From assembly GCA_052389915.1 (NCBI GenBank), contig JBQTHL010000021.1:1-64000 (forward strand): a DNA stretch of 64,000 nt, in the 5' to 3' direction. This DNA comes from Panacagrimonas sp052389915 (GTDB lineage: Bacteria; Pseudomonadota; Gammaproteobacteria; Nevskiales; Nevskiaceae). The position numbers and the translations under genes were made by a program. The notes below the pieces were generated by a model. It worked only from the letters and a program-made list of their open reading frames with translations. It was not told where the DNA came from and ran no database searches. Of the stretch, positions 1 to 7,767 are shown in pieces. Each line of letters starts with the position of its first letter. Position 1 is the stretch's first letter.

Positions 1-2
1 GC

Positions 3-701
3 AAGGTGTGGCGACAGCTCAGACGCGAGGGCTTTGATCTGGCTCGCTGCACGGTGGCGCGCCTGATGAAGCGCCTGGGCTTGCGTGGCGTCATCCGCGG
101 CAAGTCGGTGCGCACGACGGTGAGTGATGCCAACGCACCTTGCCCGCTGGATCATGTCCGTCGTCACTTCAAGGCGGATCGGCCGAACAAGCTGTGGGTC
201 AGCGACTTCACCTACGCCTCGACCTGGCAGGGCTTCGTCTACGTCGCCTTCGTCATCGACGTCTTCGCCCGGCGCATCGTCGGCTGGCGCGCGTCGTCCT
301 CGGCGCGGACCGACCTGGTGCTCGACGCGCTGGAGCAGGCGCTGCACGAGCGCAAACCGGTCGGCCCGGATCGCTTGGTGCATCACAGCGACCGAGGCGT
401 CCAGTACGTTTCGATCCGCTACACCGAACGTCTTGCCGACGCCGGTCTCGAACCTTCCGTGGGCAGCGTGGGCGACTCTTACGACAACGCCCTGGCCGAG
501 ACCATCAACGGCCTGTACAAGGCCGAGGTGATTCATCGACGACCTTCCTGGCAGCGCCGCGAAGACGTCGAGTGGGCCACGCTGCAGTGGGTGGACTGGT
601 ACAACAACCGCCGACTGATGGAGCCGCTCGGCAACATCCCTCCGGCTGAAGCCGAGGAAGCCTACTATTCGCAGATCCCGAGTCTCGCCCTCGCGGCGTG
701 A
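3..701 (+). CDS. IS3-family transposase OrfB, 5' end outside window
   Basis: The DDE integrase catalytic subunit of an IS3-family insertion sequence; it cuts and joins the element's ends during transposition. Counting from the GTG at 6, the acidic triad is Asp67 (VSDFTY), Asp129 (HHSDRG) and Glu165 (NALAET), which gives the DD(35)E spacing of the family. The N-terminal HTH_21-like stretch (TVARLMKRLGLRG) is present. The reading frame is open to the left edge, so the true start and the upstream OrfA lie outside the window and frameshift production from OrfA cannot be checked. The catalytic part has no lesion. Confidence 0.93.
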   Translation, partial: KVWRQLRREGFDLARCTVARLMKRLGLRGVIRGKSVRTTVSDANAPCPLDHVRRHFKADRPNKLWVSDFTYASTWQGFVYVAFVIDVFARRIVGWRASSSARTDLVLDALEQALHERKPVGPDRLVHHSDRGVQYVSIRYTERLADAGLEPSVGSVGDSYDNALAETINGLYKAEVIHRRPSWQRREDVEWATLQWVDWYNNRRLMEPLGNIPPAEAEEAYYSQIPSLALAA

Positions 702-740
702 CTCAAACCAACGAGCCTCCGGGAAAACCGGGGCGGTTCA
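702..740. repeat. Right terminal inverted repeat of the IS3-family element
   Basis: Just after the transposase stop the sequence contains CGAGCCTCCGGGAAAACCGG and ends GGGGCGGTTCA at 740. Read from outside it begins TGAACCGCCCC, matching the TGA...TCA ends of IS3-family elements. The left end is outside the window, so the target duplication cannot be read. Confidence 0.75.
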
Positions 741-1935
741 AAGTCCAATCCGCAGCGGTACTGACAACAACACGCCGTTGTCGCCACATGGGGATACCCA
801 CAAACTTGCGACAGGTCTTTGGGTCTCGAACCCGAGGTTCGTTCCAGGATTGATCGCGAACTGACAGAAACATGATTTCGATTTGCACGCGTGCGCACTG
901 TTTGCGGCAGCCGCTCGCCGTTCGGTTCGAGATCGTGGATCAACTCTAAACACTGCGAGACTCGATCTTCGATTCATTTGCAGTGAGCTATGTCGCTAAA
1001 CCCGTATGTGGCACAGGTTTGTGCCACACGTATCTAACCTTGCGCAAAACGTGGGGCCCGGGGGTTCGGCAACGCGTGTCGGCCGCGTCGGAACGTAGGG
1101 CTCTGAGGTCCACTTGCCAGGTCTGGCCAGCGGCTCGCAAACGCGATCAGAGACACGCGAGAGGACAATTCGACGTTGAATGCGCCGAACTCATCGTAGC
1201 CGCAGTGGTACCGACTGCCGCATCCGCGGCGAGTGGCAGTTGGCGCGGTCGCCGCGCGAACCGTGGTGACAATCACCGGAATCGGATTCGCGGGGGTTCG
1301 GTTTTCTGCGTTGGTCGACGGCTTGCGCTGTTCTCGTATCTGAAAACTCCCTTTACCCTTAAAGGGCCTTTAAAGGAAATCCCCAGCGTCTGACTGAGAC
1401 AGCCATGTCCACGAACGAGCAAAGGACTTGCTCCAGCCGCACGTCCAGTCTCTGAAAGCTCTGCACCAACGTATTGTGAATTTTCATTAAACGCCGGTCG
1501 GCTCGGGAGTTGCCGGTTTTGGCACTGGGGCTCATCGGCGATCGAATTTTCAGTGGTGCCCAAGTTCACCAATACTTCTTGCGCCATATCCGTGTGGCTT
1601 GATACGGAAGTTGCAGATCGTCTGAGTCGATCACCAGTCGACGCGCTGCCGTCGCAAAATCAGGACGATTTCGGACGACGGCGGACTTTTTTGCCGATGC
1701 CCATCCCCATGTCGCCAGCTAAACCGTTGCGGCGGTTTTCGGAGTAACGAATAGGCAAGCAGAGATAGGCCTGTCAGGGTGTCACCGTGAGCGTGAAATG
1801 GAGATCACGCATGCTCGAATTATTCGTTGCGGAGGCCCGTCCAGAGCCGACGATCGAACACCTCATGTGCGCAACCTCGACAAAGTCCCGCACCCGCGCC
1901 AAACCGCATTGCGCACTGCCGATGGGTGAGTCTCC
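741..1935. other. Gene-poor stretch of the mobile region
   Basis: About 1.2 kb with no convincing gene. The open frames here (for example 983-1393 plus and 1273-1587 minus) have arbitrary composition, no recognisable domain and no good ribosome binding site. The one visible structure is a cluster of short AT-rich near-palindromes at 1349-1376, including CCTTTAAAGG at 1367-1376. It probably represents decayed island DNA between the IS and the integrase region. Confidence 0.5.
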
Positions 1936-2268
1936 GTGCGCACGCTCGACCTCAACGAAGCGGCAAGTTTTCTTCGAATTTCGCCGAAAATCCTCCGCCG
2001 TCGTGCGGCTGCAGGCCTCATCCGTGGCGCCAAACCTGGGAAGCGCTGGGTGTTCCTCGAATCCGATCTTGCCGACTACCTGGCACGGCTCTACGCTGTC
2101 TCCCGGCAAGCGCCGCGACGTGGCTCCAAATTGGAGCTAGACACATGGGTATCTATCGACGCGGCGAAGTGTGGCGGATTCGGTTCTCCACGCCAGACGG
2201 TGAGCGAGTACGAAAGTCTTCTGGGACTCAAGACAAGCGATCCGCGCAAGAACTCCACGACCGGCTGA
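1936..2268 (+). CDS. Small HTH (AlpA/excisionase-like) DNA-binding protein
   Basis: A 110-residue protein starting at GTG. Residues 1-55 (LDLNEAASFLRISPKILRRR ... GKRWVFLESDLADYL) form the HTH_17/MerR-like fold seen in excisionases and AlpA regulators. The C-terminal part (ESLLGLK ... NSTTG) resembles, from memory, small proteins encoded in front of tyrosine recombinases. Its last 124 bases overlap, in another frame, the start of the recombinase gene at 2145, so this stretch encodes two proteins. Unlike the recombinase, this frame has no lesion. A role in excision or in integrase control is inferred from position. Confidence 0.7.
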   Translation: MRTLDLNEAASFLRISPKILRRRAAAGLIRGAKPGKRWVFLESDLADYLARLYAVSRQAPRRGSKLELDTWVSIDAAKCGGFGSPRQTVSEYESLLGLKTSDPRKNSTTG

Positions 2269-3141
2269 AAGCCGAAACGTGGCACAAGGGCGCATTGGCG
2301 GAGAAACCGAAGTACACGTGGGAAGACGCAGTGGTGCAGTGGCTCAAGGAAAAGAGTCACAAGGCTTCACTGCAGAAAGACAAGGAGATTTTTTCGTTGG
2401 GTGGATCGGTATCTGGGCGGGCGACGGCTGGTCGATATCGACCGGGCGATGCTCTTCCGGATACTCGACGGCAAAGCCGCGGCAGCGAATCAAGCGACCG
2501 CGAACCGCTACATGGCGCTGGTGCGGACCGTGTTGCGGCGAGCATGCGAGGTGTAGGAATGGACCGAGCGCGTACCGAAGGCGCCGATGTACCAGGCGCA
2601 ATCCAAACGGACTCGGTGGCTGACGCAGGAAGAAGCTGATCGGCCGCTCTCCGCTCTTCCCGAACACCTCGCCGAAATGATGCGTTTCACGCTCGCAACC
2701 GGCCTTCGTCAACGCAACGTCTGTCGCCTTGGATGGGCCGATGTGGACCTGGCGCGCTGCTGCGCATGGGTCCCCTCCGACCAGTCGAAAACGAAGAACG
2801 CGATTGCGGTGACGCTCAATGCGGACGCGATGGCCGTGCTTCAGCGACGCGAGGGGATGCACAAGGAGTTCGTGTTCACGTACCGGGGAAATCCGGTGTG
2901 TCAGGTGAACACGAAAGCCTGGCGGGCAGCAGTCGAGCGAGCGGGCCTCAAGGATTTCCGCTGGCACGATCTGCGACACACCTGGGCATCCTGGCACGCG
3001 CAGCAGGGCACTCCGTTCAACGGTCTTGCAGGCGATGGGTGGATGGAAGTCGCCGGCGATGGTCCAGCGCTACACGCGCACCTGACCGCGGCTCATCTGA
3101 TGCCCTATGCGCGGCGTCTCGCAGGTGTTTCGGCGATGTAG
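2145..3141 (+). pseudogene. Tyrosine recombinase (site-specific integrase), degraded
   Basis: A phage/island-type integrase of about 330 residues, now broken. It opens at ATG 2145 (MGIYRRGEVWRIRF). An extra T in the T-run at 2389-2394 shifts the frame. In the continuing frame (RWVDRYLGG...) a TAG stop lies at 2554-2556. A single-base insertion near 3021 shifts the frame again, and two extra bases near 3073-3076 restore it before the TAG at 3139. Recombinase motifs remain readable: TGLRQRNV with the first catalytic Arg, HDLRHTW, GGWK in the shifted segment, and QRY. The gene ends about 95 bases from the 3' end of a tRNA-Met gene, the usual place for such an integrase. It cannot make a full protein. 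Confidence 0.9.
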
Positions 3142-3234
3142 AAGCGACTGCGCCTTTTTAGGGGCACAATTTGGTACAGGGTACAGTGACAAAAAAATGA
3201 CCAGCGAGGCAGCTTCGCAAGTCCTTGTAATAAT

Positions 3235-3311
3235 TGGTGGTGATAGCTGGAATCGAACCAGCGACCTCAGCATTATGAGTGCCGCGCTCTAACCGTCTGA
3301 GCTACATCACC
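3235..3311 (-). tRNA. tRNA-Met (CAU), elongator type
   Basis: On the minus strand a 77-base cloverleaf is complete: acceptor stem GGTGATG paired with TATCACC, D-arm GCTCAGACGGTTAGAGC, anticodon loop CTCATAA (anticodon CAU), T-arm with GGTTCGATTCC, and an encoded CCA. The loop CTCATAA matches elongator tRNA-Met. A CAU anticodon could also belong to tRNA-Ile modified with lysidine, which cannot be fully excluded. Its 3' end faces the degraded integrase and is the likely attachment site of the decayed island. Confidence 0.93.
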
Positions 3312-3393
3312 ATTGCGGGAAGCCATGCAAGGGCGCGGATTGTAGTGGACCACCTGCGCCAGCGTCACGCTCAACCCTCTTGTAAGGAATCCG

Positions 3394-4146
3394 ATGACCG
3401 ATCTTGCCTTCCGCTGGCGCAACCAGCGCCTCGAACCCGTTGCCTTCCCGCATCTTGTCCCGCTGGACGGTCTGCTGGGGATCGATCGTCAGAAAGCGGC
3501 GCTGGTACGGAACACGTTGCAGTTCGTGGAAGGGCGGGCTGCCAATCACGCGTTGCTGACGGGCGCGCGCGGAACCGGCAAGTCCAGCCTGGTGAAAGCG
3601 ATGCTGACGGAATTTGGGCCGCGCGGGCTACGTGTAGTGGAAGTGCATCCGCACGATCTGACCGATCTGCCGGACGTGGTGGCGCCGCTGCGTGATCGCG
3701 ATGAGTTCTTCGTCCTGTATGTGGACGACTTCAGCGTGGCCTCGGGCGACGCGAAGCTGACGGCGCTCAAGACCGCGCTCGATGGCGGCATCGAGGAGCC
3801 GCCGGAGAACGTGCTGATTTACGCCACGTCCAATCGCCGACACCTGATGCCCGAACTGGCGCGGGAGAACGAGGAGTACCGCTGGGATGGCGAGGAACTG
3901 CATCCGGGCGAGACCACGGAGGAGAAGATTTCCCTGTCCGAGCGCTTCGGGTTGTGGCTGAGCTTTCCGCCGTTCACGCAGGACCAGTATCTCGATGCGG
4001 TGCGCATGCACTTGCGCGTGCTCGGAGCTGAAACGTGGAGCGGGGAAATCGAGAAACTGGCGCTGCGCTGGGCGCTGAACCGCGCCTCGCGTTCGGGCCG
4101 CGTGGCGCGGCAGTTCGCGCGCGACTGGGTCGGGCGCAGACCTTAG
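3394..4146 (+). CDS. DUF815-family AAA+ ATPase
   Basis: A 250-residue P-loop ATPase. Walker A is GARGTGKSS (residues 57-65) and Walker B is VLYVDD (Asp111, Asp112). The order of conserved blocks (LLTGARGTGKSSLVKA, EVHPHDLTDLPD, YATSNRRHLMPE, ERFGLWLSF) is that of the DUF815 family. The cellular role of that family is not established. The ATG at 3394 follows a TAAGGA ribosome binding site. The gene stands alone downstream of tRNA-Met and converges on the acyl-CoA-binding protein gene. Confidence 0.9.
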   Translation: MTDLAFRWRNQRLEPVAFPHLVPLDGLLGIDRQKAALVRNTLQFVEGRAANHALLTGARGTGKSSLVKAMLTEFGPRGLRVVEVHPHDLTDLPDVVAPLRDRDEFFVLYVDDFSVASGDAKLTALKTALDGGIEEPPENVLIYATSNRRHLMPELARENEEYRWDGEELHPGETTEEKISLSERFGLWLSFPPFTQDQYLDAVRMHLRVLGAETWSGEIEKLALRWALNRASRSGRVARQFARDWVGRRP

Positions 4147-4147
4147 C

Positions 4148-4408
4148 TCAGCCTCCCAGCAGCGTCTTCACCACGCTCACGTATTGCTGCATGGCTTCCG
4201 CGGCGCTGGTGCCCTTGAGCCTGGCCCAGGCGTCGTACTTGGCGCGGCCCACCATGTCGAGCATGCCGGGCCGCGAGCCCTTCACGTCGCCGTCGGTGGC
4301 TTGTTTGAACAAAGAGTAGAGCGCCAGCAGGTTTTCGTTGCTGGGCCGCTTGGTCAGCGTCTTGACGTCTTTCTGAGCCTGTTCGAACAGGGTCTTGATG
4401 TCGGACAT
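4148..4408 (-). CDS. Acyl-CoA-binding protein
   Basis: An 86-residue cytosolic four-helix protein that binds long-chain acyl-CoA thioesters. It spans one whole ACBP domain; the conserved stretch YSLFKQATDGDV and the later YDAWARLKGTSAAEAMQQY are clear. The length equals that of eukaryotic ACBP. It is the last gene before a convergent DUF815 gene; the stop codons are about 2 bases apart, so the transcripts must meet here. Confidence 0.92.
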   Translation of the reverse strand: MSDIKTLFEQAQKDVKTLTKRPSNENLLALYSLFKQATDGDVKGSRPGMLDMVGRAKYDAWARLKGTSAAEAMQQYVSVVKTLLGG

Positions 4409-4468
4409 TAGGTTTCTCCCCCGTGATTGTTTCTGGTAGAGCTTGTATCACAGCTCCCGCGAACAGGA

Positions 4469-5749
4469 TTACGGCCGGGCTACGAATATCCGGCCGTCAC
4501 CACCGCCACCCAGCGGCACGGCGTAGCCGAAGTCGATTTCAAGGTCCACGAAACCGCTGAAGCGCAGACGCAGGCCGACCCCGAAACTGGTGTGGATGCG
4601 GCTCAGGCTGGCGTCTTCGGGCTGCTCGAAAACGTTGCCTGCCTCCAGCACTACCAGCGCGCGGATCCAGTCCCTGCCGACCGGGCGCAGATACTCGGCA
4701 GCGAGCCGGTAGTACGCGTCGCCCTCGAAAGAATCGTTGGAGAAACCACGCAGACTTCTCGATCCGCCCAGCTCGAATGCGTCGTCATCGGGCGGGCCAC
4801 CGTGGCGTGCGCCGGCCTGTGCGGTCAGGTCGAGATTCTGGTGCGCGCGGGCACCGACAGGATTAAAGCTGCGCCAGTCCAGCGTGTAGTTGATCTGGTC
4901 GTAATCGCTGGCCAGGCCCTCGGTGGCCACGGCCAGCCTGGCGCTGAACGCGCTGCCCGATTCGCTGTAGCGCTTGAGGTGCAGGTCGCGGTGACTCAAG
5001 CCCGCCAGCAGCGATGTGGCCGTTCCGTACTCGCGCTCGGCAAACTCGCCGCGGGTGTCTTGGTTCTCCCAGCTCATGCCGCCGGACGCCATCCAGCCCT
5101 GGCTGGGCGAGCCTCGGCTCAGGTTGCGCGAAACCTGGACCTGCGCGTTCTGGAACGTCTCCTCGAAGAGCAGATCGTCGTTGTCCTCCACTTCGACCGG
5201 GCGTTCGGTGTAGCCCGCGCTGAGGCTCAGGTTGTAGCGGCTCTCGAAGATTTGCGGGATGGAGTAGCTGCCGGCGAAGCTGGTCTCGCGCCCTATGCCT
5301 TCCTCCTTTTGGTCGCGCTGCTCCCAGAACACGCGCATGTTCTGGTTGAGCCCGAACAGATTGGCCCAGCGCAACTGCACGCCATAGGCGTACTCGCCGG
5401 AGTCGGTGATGTCCGCGCGTGGGAACGGCAGGATGTAGAACTTTTCCTGCACGGTGAAAATCAGCACCACGCCGGTGTCCACCGGAACCTGTTCGACCGC
5501 GACGGTGCGGAACAGGCCCAGGTCCTGTACGGCCTGACGTGCGCGCTCGACCCGTTGCGGATCGGCCGCGTCGCCCGGCGCCAGCAGCATCTCGCGCCGC
5601 ATGACCTTCGGCTGGGTCACGGCATTGCCGGAGAACTCGATGCCGATAATTTCGGGAAAAAACGCTTGGCTCGGAGGCTCGGCGGGAACCGGCTCCTGCG
5701 CCGTGGCCGATACGGCCAGCAGGCACAACAGGAGCGGCAGGCGATTCAT
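4469..5749 (-). CDS. Omp85/TamA-like outer membrane protein
   Basis: A 426-residue outer membrane protein with a signal peptide (MNRLPLLLCLLAVSATAQE). A single POTRA-like segment follows (about residues 33-105, IIGIEFSGNAVTQPKVMRREML ... TVQEKF), then a C-terminal surface-antigen barrel (about 106-426). The barrel has the GGSRSLRGF motif of Omp85 proteins at the position of the conserved VRGF/Y loop. BamA has five POTRA domains and TamA three; this protein has about one, so it is neither. Its ATG overlaps the folA stop by 4 bases (ATGA), so it is translationally coupled to thyA-folA. Its substrate is unknown. Confidence 0.85.
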   Translation of the reverse strand: MNRLPLLLCLLAVSATAQEPVPAEPPSQAFFPEIIGIEFSGNAVTQPKVMRREMLLAPGDAADPQRVERARQAVQDLGLFRTVAVEQVPVDTGVVLIFTVQEKFYILPFPRADITDSGEYAYGVQLRWANLFGLNQNMRVFWEQRDQKEEGIGRETSFAGSYSIPQIFESRYNLSLSAGYTERPVEVEDNDDLLFEETFQNAQVQVSRNLSRGSPSQGWMASGGMSWENQDTRGEFAEREYGTATSLLAGLSHRDLHLKRYSESGSAFSARLAVATEGLASDYDQINYTLDWRSFNPVGARAHQNLDLTAQAGARHGGPPDDDAFELGGSRSLRGFSNDSFEGDAYYRLAAEYLRPVGRDWIRALVVLEAGNVFEQPEDASLSRIHTSFGVGLRLRFSGFVDLEIDFGYAVPLGGGGDGRIFVARP

Positions 5750-6255
5750 TTTCGTTCGAGCGTCAGGAATCGGTATGGGCAGGCGTGGCGCTCGTCCGCG
5801 GGATGATCTTCACGTGCGATCTCGCGAAAACAGGTTTCGTCAAAATCCGGGAAGTGCACATTGGCCCTGCGGCCTGCGCCTAGCTGCGCGAGCACCTGGG
5901 TCAGGTACAGACGTCGCGCCCGCACGAGCGTCTGGCGATACAGCTCGGCCCCGCCGATCACCATCAATTCGCCATCCGTGTGCGCGCCCAGCGCGGACTC
6001 GACCGACGCGAAAACCCGGGCACCCAGCGGCGCGAACGCAGGCTCGCGGCTCACCACCCAGTTCTCGCGACCCGGCAGCGCACGACCCAGCGAATCCCAG
6101 GTACGCCGGCCCATGAGGATGGTCTTGCCCAGGGTCAGGCGCTTGAAGTGCGCAAGATCATTCGGCAGACGCCAGGGCAGGCCACCGTCGCGGCCGATCA
6201 AACGGTTCTGGTCCATCGCCACGATCAGGCTTAAGGACTCGCCCGCCTCGCTCAC
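5746..6255 (-). CDS. folA: Dihydrofolate reductase
   Basis: A 169-residue enzyme that reduces dihydrofolate to tetrahydrofolate with NADPH. It contains LIVAMDQNRLIGRDGGLPWRL with the acidic active-site residue just after it (PNDLAHFK), GRRTWDSLGR for cofactor binding, and IGGAELYRQTL near the C terminus. The start overlaps the thyA stop by 4 bases. The order thyA-folA is functional, because thymidylate synthase produces the dihydrofolate that this enzyme recycles. Confidence 0.96.
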   Translation of the reverse strand: MSEAGESLSLIVAMDQNRLIGRDGGLPWRLPNDLAHFKRLTLGKTILMGRRTWDSLGRALPGRENWVVSREPAFAPLGARVFASVESALGAHTDGELMVIGGAELYRQTLVRARRLYLTQVLAQLGAGRRANVHFPDFDETCFREIAREDHPADERHACPYRFLTLERK

Positions 6256-7046
6256 ACCGCCACCGGCGCCTTGATGTGCGGGTGCGGCGCGTAGTCCGAG
6301 AGCACGAAATCCTCGGGCCTAAACGAGAACAGGTCGGTGACCTCCGGATTGAGCGTCATCCGAGGAAGGGCATGCGGCGCGCGCGTGAGCTGCGTGCGCG
6401 TCTGGTCGAGATGGTTCGAATACAGGTGGCAATCGCCGCCGGTCCAGACGAAATCACCCGGCTTCAAGCCACAGACCTGAGCGACCATCAGGGTCAGCAA
6501 CGCGTAGGACGCAATGTTGAACGGCACACCGAGGAAGATATCGGCGCTGCGCTGGTAGAGCTGGCAGGAGAGTTTTCCGTCCGCCACATAGAACTGGAAC
6601 AGCGCGTGGCAGGGCGCCAGGGCCATCTTGTCCAGCTCGCCGACGTTCCAGGCCGAAACCATCAGCCGCCGCGAATCCGGATTGCCCCTGATCTGGTCGA
6701 TCAGCAGCCGCATCTGGTCGATCTCGCGTCCTCCGCTGGCCGGCCAGGCACGCCACTGGCGCCCGTAAACCGGGCCGAGCTCGCCTGTTTCGTCCGCCCA
6801 CTCGTCCCAGATCGAGACGCCGTGTTCCTTTAACCAGGCCACGTTGGTATCGCCGCGCAGGAACCACAGCAGCTCGACCAGGATCGATTTCAGGTGCAGT
6901 TTCTTGGTGGTGACCAGCGGAAAGCCTTCCGCCAGGTCGAAGCGCATCTGGTGGCCGAAAACGGAGAGCGTGCCGGTGCCGGTGCGGTCGGATTTGAGCG
7001 CGCCGTGCTCGAGTACGTGGCGCATCAGGTCAAGGTATTGGCGCAT
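6252..7046 (-). CDS. thyA: Thymidylate synthase
   Basis: A 264-residue enzyme converting dUMP to dTMP with methylene-tetrahydrofolate. The nucleophile is Cys146 (LAPCHALFQFY); SRRLMVSAWNV and the RSADIFLGVPFNIASYA block are intact. The ATG at 7046 gives the same length and Cys number as E. coli ThyA; the upstream in-frame extension to 7103 runs into the iscA 3' end and is not favoured. It lies downstream of iscA in the same direction and overlaps folA. Confidence 0.96.
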   Translation of the reverse strand: MRQYLDLMRHVLEHGALKSDRTGTGTLSVFGHQMRFDLAEGFPLVTTKKLHLKSILVELLWFLRGDTNVAWLKEHGVSIWDEWADETGELGPVYGRQWRAWPASGGREIDQMRLLIDQIRGNPDSRRLMVSAWNVGELDKMALAPCHALFQFYVADGKLSCQLYQRSADIFLGVPFNIASYALLTLMVAQVCGLKPGDFVWTGGDCHLYSNHLDQTRTQLTRAPHALPRMTLNPEVTDLFSFRPEDFVLSDYAPHPHIKAPVAV

Positions 7047-7072
7047 GCCGGAATTGTACCGGCTGCGATGAG

Positions 7073-7396
7073 CTAGACCGCGAAGCTTTCTCCGCAGCCG
7101 CACTGCGCCTTCACGTTCGGGTTGATGAACTTGAAGGACTCGTTCAGGCCCTGCTTCTGCCAGTCCAGAATCATGCCTTCGAGCATCGGCAGGTACTCAG
7201 TCTTGACGATCAGCCTGGCTCCGTTGGATTCGAACACCTGGTCTTCGGCGCTGGTTTCGTCGGCGTAATCCATGGTGTAGGCCCAGCCCGAGCAACCGGA
7301 TTTCTTCACGCCCACGCGCAGCCCCAGGCCCTTGCCGCGCTTGGAAAGTTGGGCATTGATGCGTTCGGCAGCGGAGGGTGAAAGCTGAAGGCTCAT
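7073..7396 (-). CDS. iscA: A-type iron-sulfur carrier (IscA/ErpA/SufA family)
   Basis: A 107-residue HesB/IscA protein that receives and passes on iron-sulfur clusters. The three ligand cysteines are Cys35 (KSGCSGWAY), Cys99 and Cys101 (QCGCGESF). The ATG at 7396 overlaps the stop of the IscU-like gene by 4 bases; the longer upstream frame is just that overlap. The symbol is chosen by locus; the sequence alone does not separate iscA from erpA. Confidence 0.9.
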   Translation of the reverse strand: MSLQLSPSAAERINAQLSKRGKGLGLRVGVKKSGCSGWAYTMDYADETSAEDQVFESNGARLIVKTEYLPMLEGMILDWQKQGLNESFKFINPNVKAQCGCGESFAV

Positions 7397-7767
7397 GGAC
7401 TCTGGTGGGCTAGCTCGCGCAGAACGTCCTGCGCCATGAGCCAACAGTGGGCCCGATCCTCGGGGATTTCAAGCGCGGTGCGAAGCTCTTCTGTCCTCGC
7501 CTGGGCCAGTTCGGCCTGCGGCCGCCCGATGCTCGAGCCCGCCAGCCAGGCTCCTGCGGCAATCGTGTACGGGCAGCCGTAGGCCTGGAAACGGGCGTCA
7601 ATTACCCGATCATTCTCGATCCGGCATTCCAGTCGCAATCGGAATTTCCCCGCCGCCGTTCCAGCCTCGGCCGACACGACCCCTGCCCCCGTTTCGAAGC
7701 GCCCAGCCCGTGGCGTCTCGCGAAACAAACGCCAGACCTCGGTCGGATAATCGAGCGGGTTACCCAT
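7393..7767 (-). CDS. IscU-like iron-sulfur scaffold lacking one ligand cysteine
   Basis: A 124-residue member of the NifU N-terminal/IscU fold. It aligns with IscU along its length: YGCPYTIAAGAWLA holds Cys65 (IscU Cys63), and AHCWLMAQDV holds His107 and Cys108 (IscU His105/Cys106). The first cysteine and following aspartate of IscU (APACGD) are replaced by GTAAGK near residues 36-41, so one of three cysteines is missing. It overlaps the sthA stop by one base and iscA by four. It may be a carrier or specialised scaffold rather than a standard IscU. Confidence 0.8.
   Translation of the reverse strand: MGNPLDYPTEVWRLFRETPRAGRFETGAGVVSAEAGTAAGKFRLRLECRIENDRVIDARFQAYGCPYTIAAGAWLAGSSIGRPQAELAQARTEELRTALEIPEDRAHCWLMAQDVLRELAHQSP

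Noticed and set aside
983..1393. Possible gene in the mobile region
   Set aside because: No ribosome binding site, no domain, unlikely codon use; overlapping frames on the other strand are equally open.
2587..3141. Separate short integrase gene
   Set aside because: It is the 3' part of the broken recombinase: in frame with the TAG at 2554 and lacking the N-terminal domain.
4427..5806. 459-residue plus-strand frame opposite the Omp85 gene
   Set aside because: Composition of an antisense shadow; the minus frame has a signal peptide, a POTRA-like part and a barrel.
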